Shown here: positions 56,989 to 64,000 of the stretch, one piece after another
How the letters are laid out: the number at the start of each line of letters is the position of its first letter
How positions within the stretch are numbered: position 1 is the stretch's first letter
DNA from: Cyanophora paradoxa
Taxonomy: Eukaryota; Glaucocystophyceae; Cyanophorales; Cyanophoraceae
Direction: 5' to 3'
Length of the DNA: 64,000 nt
Assembly: GCA_004431415.1 (NCBI GenBank)
Contig: QPMI01000564.1
Coordinates: forward strand, 124,001 to 188,000
The notes under the pieces: model-generated
Databases searched by the model: none
Told to the model about the DNA's origin: nothing
The model's input: the letters and a program-made list of their open reading frames with translations, nothing else
Translations under genes and position numbers: made by a program

Positions 56989-57201
56989 ATGGAGAACTCG
57001 AAGGAAGAGATGCGGGACGGACAGCGGGGCAAAGAGTCTCTGGTGCCGGCGCCGGCGCCAGCCGCGGCGGATCCGGATCGATCTCTGGAGCTGGACGAGA
57101 GCGCCACCAAGGCGTTGCAGGAGCTGGAGGAGGAGCAATGTGTGCGATATTGGAAGGGGAAGTCTGGTTGGCAGCGTTGTCTGCAGGTGCGCTTGCATTG
57201 A
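56989..57201 (+). CDS. Small acidic ORF or first exon, unknown
   Basis: The ATG at 56989 opens a charged, non-repetitive segment (ENSKEEMRDGQRGKESLVPA, then SLELDESATKALQELEEEQC, then VRYWKGKSGWQRCLQ). The sequence then reads CTGCAG/GTGCGC, a typical donor for this genome, and the frame stops 15 nt later. It may therefore be a first exon whose partner exons were displaced by the inverted-repeat element downstream, or a small gene. No homology recognised. Confidence 0.35.
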   Translation: MENSKEEMRDGQRGKESLVPAPAPAAADPDRSLELDESATKALQELEEEQCVRYWKGKSGWQRCLQVRLH

Positions 57202-57740
57202 AGCCTTAAGCTTATTCACGGCTTTTCAAGTTTGTTCGGAGGCCTAGGCCGGCTTATCCACCCCCGCGCGCAGATCCCTCTCGTCGGCGTGTTCTTTCAG
57301 GTTCGCCACATGCCCGGGCTATACAGCCTACAGACAACAGTCACTGAGAACAGGCTGTACAGCTGTCAAGTTCCCGCTCATGATCAAGACTGCAAATTTG
57401 CTGGAAGTTAGCCGGAAAAAACTACTTGTTGTGCCGGTACCCCCGCCTGAATAGGCTTTCGGCGCCCGAGCCTGCAGCGCTATAATGTTGAATGGCTTAA
57501 ATTGCCGTGGACTTAAATTGCCGAATTCTCAAAACCGGAATTGCCGTCACACACACGTACAATCCCGTGGCGATAAATTGCCGAATTCAGACGTTCGTTC
57601 TATGGCGGCCTAAGAAAATCCCTACCCCCGACAACATTGCCGCAACATTGCACGACAAAATAAAGCGACGGCTAAAAAAGCCATCCGGATCCTACAGTAG
57701 CTGAGTAATGGCTGACCGCATCGAACTGCAACCGCGCGCT
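57202..57740. other. Intergenic
   Basis: No gene. The motif AAATTGCCG/AATTGCCG recurs about five times between 57490 and 57650, partly as GGCTTAAATTGCCG and ATAAATTGCCGAATTC, suggesting the edge of another decayed repeat. Confidence 0.4.
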
Positions 57741-59403
57741 TGTTCCGTGTGGAAATGATACCCGTGTGGAAATCACTTTTCCACACCAGGCCTCGTGTTG
57801 TTTTGATCATCCATGTGTCCTGGTGTGCCGGCTGTGCCGCGGCCCATGAGTCACACGAGATCTGGCCAATGGGCGCGCACATCGATTCGATGTGCCGGCG
57901 CAAGCTGCCATGGGCCAGGCACGGCTAGCTAGCCTAGTAGCGCTCTAGCTAGGGCGCTCCTAGCTAGCCGCGCGGGCTAGCAGCCGCTATCTAGCCTCGA
58001 GCTCGGCCCTGTGCGCGAGCCAGGGAGCGCTCGCAGCCCGGAAGCAGCTACGTATACAGGCAGCGCGGGCGCTCTAGATAGGACAGCGCAGCAGGCTCGC
58101 TAGCTCGCGCGAGCCTCGCAGCGGCGGGGCGCCCCGCAGCGCCGGCCCCCCCCCCCCCCCCCCCCCCCCCCCCGCCGCCCCCGAACACCCCCCGCCGCCC
58201 CCGGCATATGCATGCCCTGCAACTGTCCATGGGCCGGGCCCCGGCACGCCCGCGGCCCCGGCGGCCCCTGCCACTGGGAGTCGGATTCCTATTACACCCT
58301 CGGTGTTGACTATTGCATGGCCAGCTGCAGCTGCAGCCCGCTGGCGCCAGGTGCTCATGATCATGATAAAGCAGGCCGGCAGCAGGCCCCGGCCCTGGGC
58401 GCCGTGGCGCGCCCGGCGGGCCCGGGCCCGCGGCCCCCCGTCCATCCGCAGGCCTAGGGGGGGCTGCCGCCCCGCACCCCCCCCGCCCCGCCCCTCCCCA
58501 TGGCCAGCCCAGATTGATCCCGCCTCGGCCCTTGCCCCGGCCCGCCTCCCCCCCCCCCCCCCCCTCCCCCCGCCTCATATCGATCCCGCCCCGGTCCCTA
58601 TGGGCTATGGGCCGCTGAGGGCGAGCCCCGGCCCCATATAGACCTGTCTGCCCCAGGGCTGTAGGCTGTCCCGGGCCCCTAGGCCTGCCGCTGCCCCAGC
58701 TGCAGGTCCGTGGCTTGTCGCTGAGATATAGACGTGGATTTGATCATGAGAAGCTTCATATTTGCTTTGTTCCCCACATGTTTGAGTGGCAATATTAATA
58801 TTACCACATCGGGCACATGTACATCGCCGCGCGCGATCGCGCTCAGGAATGACACGTAGGGGACACGCTAGAACACGACATAGCGGGGCGGGGCACATCG
58901 GGACATGGCGGTGGGGCATGATTGGTCACGTCGGGGCACGTTGGGGCACGGCGGCGGGTTATGGTGGGGCACGTTGGGGCACGGCCGCAATTATTTCTGA
59001 AATCTCGTTCCAACAAGCGATGCCCAGTGAGTGAGTGATATATGAGGCTTGTTTAAGCCTTTATATACCAATGTACATGATGTTGTTCAGTGGTAATCAT
59101 TGAATGGAGTCGCCCACCGAGGTCAGTTTTCATGATGACAGATTTGGGTGACACTCAGTTGTCAGGTTTGACAGCTTGTCAGACATTTCGGCGGGCTCTT
59201 ACGGGTTAGGTTACTTTGCAAGTCCCGAACTTTTTATATATCCTGAAAGCCCTTTTCATTGTCGTTCTTGTGATGTAATTTGATTAAATAGATCTGAATT
59301 CCATCAAAAGATATTCAGTTCGAAAAGAAACTAATGTGGATGGCACATGGTGCCCTGGTCTCGCTCTTGCCATCCCCCTAGGGCCCGAGAACCCCGGCTC
59401 ATC

Positions 59404-60290
59404 TTATAGATTATGAATCCATGTATAATAAATGTTGTTTCCCAGTGCTCCGACGCAGGCGCGGGGCCCGCCCTGGGGAGAACGGGTGCGGTTCCGCGGG
59501 CCCATCCCCTCATGTGCCCCCCCCACTCCGTCGAGGCCGGCCTTGTGTCTCACGCGCGGCGCCCCCAGCTCATCTTGTACATTATGAATCCATGTATAAT
59601 AAATGTTGTTTCCCAGTGCTCCGACGCAGGCGCGGGGCCCGCCCTGGGGAGAACGGGCGCGGTTCCGCGGGCCCATCCCCTCATGTGCCCCCCCCCCACT
59701 CCGTCGAGGCCGGCCTTGTGTCTCACGCGCGGCACCCTCAGCTCATCTTGTACATTATGAATCCATGTATAATAAATGTTGTTTCCCAGTGCTCCGACGC
59801 AGGCGCGGGGCCCGCCCTGGGGAGAACGGGTGCGGTTCCGCGGGCCCATCCCCTCATGTGCCCCCCCCACTCCGTCGAGGCCGGCCTTGTGTCTCACGCG
59901 CGGCGCCCCCAGCTCATCTTATACATTGCGAATCCATGTATAATAAATGTTGTTTCCCAGTGCTCCGACGCAGGCGCGGGGCCCGCCCTGGGGAGAACGG
60001 GTGCGGTTCCGCGGGCCCATCCCCTCATGTGCCCCCCCCACTCCGTCGAGGCCGGCCTTGTGTCTCACGCGCGGCACCCCCAGCTCATCTTATACATTAT
60101 GAATCCATGTATAATAAATGTTGTTTCCCAGTGCTCCGACGCAGGCGCGGGGCCCGCCCTGGGGAGAACGGGCGCGGTTCCGCGGGCCCATCCCCTCATG
60201 TGCCCCCCCCACTCCGTCGAGGCCGGCCTTGTGTCTCACGCGCGGCGCCCCGAGCTCATCTTATACATTGCGAATCCATGTATAATGCAT
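59404..60290 (+). repeat. Tandem array, ~172 bp unit, five copies plus a partial sixth
   Basis: The unit contains AATCCATGTATAATAAATGT, GTTTCCCAGTGCTCCGACGC, GGGGAGAACGGG, CATCCCCTCATGTGCCCCCC and CCGGCCTTGTGTCTCACGCG. Copies begin near 59413, 59584, 59757, 59929, 60101 and 60270 (partial). They differ at only a few bases, for example TTATGAATCC versus TTGCGAATCC, and GGGTGCGG versus GGGCGCGG. Such uniformity suggests recent amplification. Confidence 0.92.
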
Positions 60291-60339
60291 GCTGTCGCGG
60301 CCTCGCCGGGCCGGCCCGGGCCCGCTTGGCGCAGCAGCC

Positions 60340-60760
60340 CGCCCTGGGGGGGGACGGGGCCGGGGGCCGCAGGGCACGCCACGGCCGGGCCCCCGGGAAG
60401 ACAGGGGCCGGGGGGGCCGGGGGGCGTGCCGGGGCCCAGGGCGTACACGTGCCGGGCGGCGGCGGGGGATGCATATGGGTGGGGCCAGCGCCCAGGGCGT
60501 GGCAGGCGGCGGCGGGGGGTGCATATGGATGGGGGGCCGGGGGTGCAGGGGCCGGGGGGCCGCGGGACATGCCGGGCCGGGTCCCAGGGCCGCGGGCGTG
60601 CCGGGCGGCGGCCCGCGGCAGGGGGTGGGTGGGGCCCGGCCGGCGCTGCCGCAGTGCGGGCTGCACGCACAGCTGGTGGGGTGCAGGGGCCGGGGGGCGC
60701 GCGGGGCGTGCCGGGGCCCAGGGCATGCCGGGGGGCGGCGGGGGGTGTTCGGGGCCGGCG
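60340..60760 (+). repeat. G-rich imperfect repeat block
   Basis: Recurrent GGGGCCGGGGGGC, GGCGGCGGGGG and TGCATATGGGTGGGG words on the + strand within the foldback-type element. It is G-run rich on one strand and would favour G-quadruplex structures. No coding evidence. Confidence 0.6.
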
Positions 60761-61275
60761 CTGCGGGCCTGGGCTGCATGCGCAGTTCATCATGCCAGGC
60801 CAGGCCTCGGCCTAGGGACGCGCGAATACGTGGCGCGCGCGTCGCCGGGCCGCGCGCGCGTGCGCGCACGCGCGCCGCTGCGAGGCTCGCGCCAGCTAGC
60901 GAGCCTGCTGCGCTGTCCTAGCTAGGTCTGTAGCTGCTTCGATCCGGGCTGCGAGCGCTCCCTGCAGCTGGGCTCGCGCACTGCGCCGAGCTCGAGGCTA
61001 GCGCTGCTGCAGCTAGCTAGCGGCTGCTAGCCTAGTAGCCCGCGCGGCTAGCTAGCGCTAGCCCTAGCTAGAGCGCTACTAGGCTAGCTAGCCGTGCCTG
61101 GCCCATGGCAGCTTGCGCCGGCACATCGAATCGATGTGCGCGCCCATTGGCCAGATCTCGTGTGACTCATTGGCCGCGGCACAGCCGGCACACCAGGACA
61201 CATGGATGATCAAAACAACACGAGGCCTGGTGTGGAAAAGTGATTTCCACACGGGTATCATTTCCACACGGAACA

Positions 61276-63330
61276 CGCTCGCATGCGCATTGCGCACCTC
61301 ATGATCATCATCAGTCGCTTCGATTCAAGTTAATTTAAGAGCCGGCGGGCCGCCAGCTGCAGCCGTTTATATCTGTTTTGCGCGTGTCCGCCGGGCCGCG
61401 CGCGCGCGCGGTTGCGCCGCGCCTCACGCGAAAGCAGCGGGGAAGCAGCGGCGCCGGCGGACCTAGGCCTCAGGCGGACGCGGGCCTGCCACGAGCGCGG
61501 CTCGAGCTCCAGGCTCCCGTACGCGTACGTATAGGCGCGCGGCTACCAACGCGCGGCTCTCAAGCACTTATATATTTAAGCTGGACGTAGCGGGCGCGCA
61601 CTTCAGCTTGCCGCAGTGCGGTTAGCAGGTCTGCAACCGCGCCAATTGCAAGTTCACGATCTAGAGCCAGCGGCCGCGGGCCGCCATGGCCATCGATATC
61701 GTATTCGCACATGTTCAAGAGCTTGCGGGCCGCCATCCGATGATCTGCAGCCGTCTATATCTGTTTTGCGCGTGTCGACGTCCGCGCCGCGGCCGCGGCG
61801 CCGGCGCGCGCGCGCGCGGTTGCAATTGCGCCGCGCCTCGCGCGACATGTATACGTACAGCTACAGGCCTAGGGTGAGCGCGGACACGTGCACGCGTTCG
61901 CATTCGCATGCGCGGCGGAAGCAGCCGGGAAGCACCGGCGGAGCTCCCTCCGAGTGGTGCGCGCGTCCCGGCCCCGCCCTGAAGTCGTACTTCGATCGCG
62001 AGCGCATACGCAGGAGATCGCGATCGAGACCTGAACAGTGGCGTCCGCGGCCGGCGCGTTCGCGGCGGAGCCGGTCGAAAAGCAGCTGAATTCCCCGCTT
62101 GGTGCGCGCCTCCCCGCTCTTCAGCGCCGCGCCTCGCGCGACGCGGCGGGGCGAGCGCAGGAGACCTGAACTCGGAACCGCGGCGCAATCACATTACCGC
62201 GCGCGGCTGGAGGCCCCGATTAAAAAACAAAGCGCGGCCACTAGTACTGGGCCATCCTCACGCCTTGAAGCCCCAAGATCCCAAGTCCACTCCTGCTCCG
62301 CAGGGACTCGCTTGTTATGAGAAAAACGGCGCCGGCACTGCCTTATGATCGTGAGTGCGCGTGCCGTGTGCGGCGGTGACTGGCACTGACTGCAGCTAGC
62401 GCTGCGCTGCGCATGCGGCGACTCTGCGCATGCCAGCTAGAGTCCGACGGTCTGCGCATATGCACGGTTATGCATGCCGCATGCGCATTGCGCATGCGCA
62501 CCGCGGCGCCCGGCGGCCGGCGCCGGCTCCGGGCTAGCGCGGCGGCGGCCGCCCCCGGCGGCGGCCCGGCGGCCCGGCGGCTATAGCTATTAGCTAGCGC
62601 TGCAGGCTGCAGCCGGCGAGCTGGCATAGCCTGGCAGGCAGTACTAGTGGCACACGTGCACTGGCACGGCAGCCCGGGGCCTGGCAGCCTGGCGGCTGGC
62701 TGGCGGCTGGCTGGCGCTTCAGGTTTCCGAAGCGCTAGCTATAGCGCTTCTGCCGCTGCATGCAGATCTAGAGGGGCGCCGCCGCCGCCGAGCGGCCCGG
62801 GCGGGATGATGCGCCGGGATCCGGAAGAAATTAAAGCAAGCAACGCCGTGACGAGCGCGATCAGATATCATAGTGTATATGTCGCGATTGCGGGCCTCTG
62901 AGGTTCGCGATCGCGTGCGCGCGAGGCGCCGGCCTAGCCGCCTGGGCTCTCGGAGGCCGCCCTCCAGATCCCCTGTGAGTCCAGACTCCAGACTCCAGAT
63001 CTAGATGTGAGAGTCCGACCAGCACTCGGGGAGTGCACACACGTGGGGCCAGGCCCGAGCCTCGGAGGCCCCCCGGCTCAGGGGGGCCAGGCTTAAGGCC
63101 CGGGCCCGCGCAGGCTACTCATACCAAAGCCGATCGAGATCTCGAGGTGGCGCCGCGCGGCTACATTTACTCCCAGCGAAATTCTACGAGCTCGCGACTA
63201 ACATGTACAACCAAAAATCAAAACTCGTTCTGAAGTGGCCGGGCCATGGCTAACGCCTGAGAAATGTAGCGGTCGTCACGGTGACGGCGATATCACTGAT
63301 CATGACATCGGAAATCAGGCCAAGATGTAG
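61276..63330. other. Intergenic, palindrome-rich, no gene recognised
   Basis: It contains a duplicated block around GTTTATATCTGTTTTGCGCG (61365) and GTCTATATCTGTTTTGCGCG (61755), followed in each by a GCGCGCGCGGTTGC run. There are many CTAGC/GCATGC/GATCTAGA palindromes and a CACTAGTACTGG word at 62239. Small ORFs have no protein-like features. The last 80 bp are the 3' flank of the methyltransferase gene. Confidence 0.5.
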
Positions 63331-64000
63331 CTAGGGGGCTGCCAGGCGCCAGCGCGCAATGTACTCTTTGCCCTCCCGCATCGGGTGCGACTCGGTGACC
63401 CGCCGCAGCAGCTGCGCGGCGAGGTTCAGGAGGGGGTACAGGCTCACTCGCCGGGGTACGAAGCCGCTCGCGATCGCTCATGACCACGCACCGTGGCCTC
63501 AAAGCCGAGGGGGGTAAGGAGGCCCGCCACGAGGTCCTGCACAGTTCGAAATGTCGGCCGAGGGCGCCGGGGTGGGTACAGTAATAGTGTCCTGGGAGGG
63601 GTAGGACTGCGCGGACCAGGCTCATCGCGTACGGGGGTCCGGTCGTGTGGGTGCCGATGGGGAAGATCTTCGCGGGGGGAGGGGGTACGTCACACTTGAT
63701 TCGGCGGTATAACGGGGGTACGTGCGCACCAGGGTGACGAGCTCGCCCCCCGGGGCAACGAGGGAGGCCATCTTCTCGGCCCACTTCTGCCTCAGCTCGG
63801 GCGGCAGCGCGCACAGGAACGTATAGCTGGGGGGACGCAGTCGGAAACGACTGGAACAAGCGGAGATGGGGGGGTACGGCACGAACTCGTAAACCAGGTC
63901 GAACTTGTCCCGCGGGGACTCGCCCAAGTCGAAGAATGACGCCTCCACGAACCGAACCCGGGACCGCCAGGCGGTGGAGGCGGCGTCGGCTCCCGCCTCT
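63331..64000 (-). CDS. TPMT/HOL-family S-adenosylmethionine-dependent methyltransferase (3' part)
   Basis: Members transfer a methyl group from SAM to thiols, thiocyanate or halides. Visible pieces: VRFVEASFFDLGESPRDKFD; an intron whose removal restores LVYDYTFLCALPPELRQKWA; EKMASLVAPGGELVTLV; FPIGTHTTGPPYAMS; QDLVAGLLTPLGFEA; and the C-terminus ESHPMREGKEYIARWRLAAP with TAG at 63333-63331. The segments FDLxYDYTFxCALPPELR, LxPGGELxTLxFPI and GPPYxxS are characteristic of thiopurine/thiol methyltransferases and plant HOL proteins. The N-terminal SAM-binding half lies beyond position 64000. Introns carry sense-strand GTACCCC. Substrate cannot be told from this half; volatile halide or thiol methylation is a plausible algal role. 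Confidence 0.85.

Larger units (their letters stand above)
57741..61275. mobile_element. 3.5 kb foldback-type element with ~400 bp inverted arms
   Basis: The left arm starts TGTTCCGTGTGGAAATGATA at 57741 and is repeated in inverted orientation ending at 61275. Similarity extends through the CCATGGGCCAGGCACGGCTA region and, with indels, to the GACAGCGCAGCAGGCTCGCT words (about 58080 and 60915), giving arms of about 390-410 bp. CGCT flanks both sides (57737-57740 and 61276-61279), a possible 4 bp target duplication. The interior has C-rich and G-rich low-complexity blocks, a less GC-rich stretch (59030-59400) and the ~172 bp tandem array. No transposase ORF is evident; long frames in it are translations of the array. 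Confidence 0.75.

Noticed and set aside
58605-58919. Minus-strand ORF with CARCGNINIATQTCGEQ
   Set aside because: A short Cys-containing segment inside the foldback-type element. It looks zinc-ribbon-like, but there is no second Cys pair in proper spacing, no start context and no splice support.
59404-60290. CRISPR-like array
   Set aside because: Units are ~172 bp direct tandem copies without distinct spacers, in a eukaryotic context.
59421-60925. Long + strand ORFs encoding repeated NKCCFPVLRRRRGARPGENG-type segments
   Set aside because: They arise because the ~172 bp satellite unit has few stops. Three different frames give three different repeat proteins, which argues against coding.
1-64000. 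tRNA, rRNA or snRNA genes
   Set aside because: I looked for tRNA-like GGTTCGAATCC arms with matching acceptor stems and for conserved rRNA blocks. GGGTTCGAATCC at about 37170 and similar words occur without a cloverleaf around them.

Overview
This is a nuclear segment of a GC-rich unicellular eukaryote. Most genes are split by many short introns, often under 100 nt, with GTGCG-type donors and C-rich tracts before the acceptor. There is no prokaryotic gene packing, and DNA-transposon debris and satellite-like arrays are common. Several introns are best explained by GC-AG splicing (donor GCGCG). High GC, frequent GC-AG introns, guanylate-binding-like GTPases, a plant/algal-type hybrid histidine kinase and a thiol/halide-type methyltransferase together suggest a microalga, possibly a haptophyte. 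That placement is inference; no rRNA or organelle marker is present.

Layout. 1-479: 3' end of an unidentified + strand gene. 953-9851: a head-to-head pair of paralogous guanylate-binding-protein-like GTPases separated by about 1.7 kb holding three small inverted-repeat elements. Both end in the same short Gly/Tyr module. 10.7-12.3 kb: a truncated, inactivated copy of the 3' end of the gene at 27.6-34.1 kb. 12.4-14.9 kb: two inverted-repeat elements. 15.6-21.9 kb: a minus-strand gene of unknown function, with an intronic minisatellite, an upstream tandem exon/intron-like array and a non-autonomous CACTA-type transposon. 22.9-27.1 kb: a secreted protein with beta-propeller-like and HYR-like segments. 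27.6-42.4 kb: a divergent pair 256 bp apart, one a helical-repeat protein with RING-like and GRF zinc fingers, the other a long coiled-coil protein. 42.7-47 kb: a small membrane-protein candidate, a BTB/BACK gene and weak exons. 47.6-56.1 kb: a cytoplasmic hybrid histidine kinase with five GAF domains, HisKA, HATPase, a degenerate receiver and a true receiver. 56.5-61.3 kb: a TA-flanked MITE and a 3.5 kb long-inverted-repeat element carrying a ~172 bp tandem array. 63.3-64 kb: the 3' part of a TPMT/HOL-family methyltransferase running off the window.

Two intron styles coexist. Genes at 27-42, 47-56 and 63-64 kb have GC-rich introns repeatedly carrying GTACCCC on the sense strand. The GBP, secreted-protein and BTB genes have less GC-rich introns full of GATC, ATGCAT and TATACG palindromes. 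Exon boundaries were read by eye from splice sites and protein continuity, so gene spans are firmer than individual exons.
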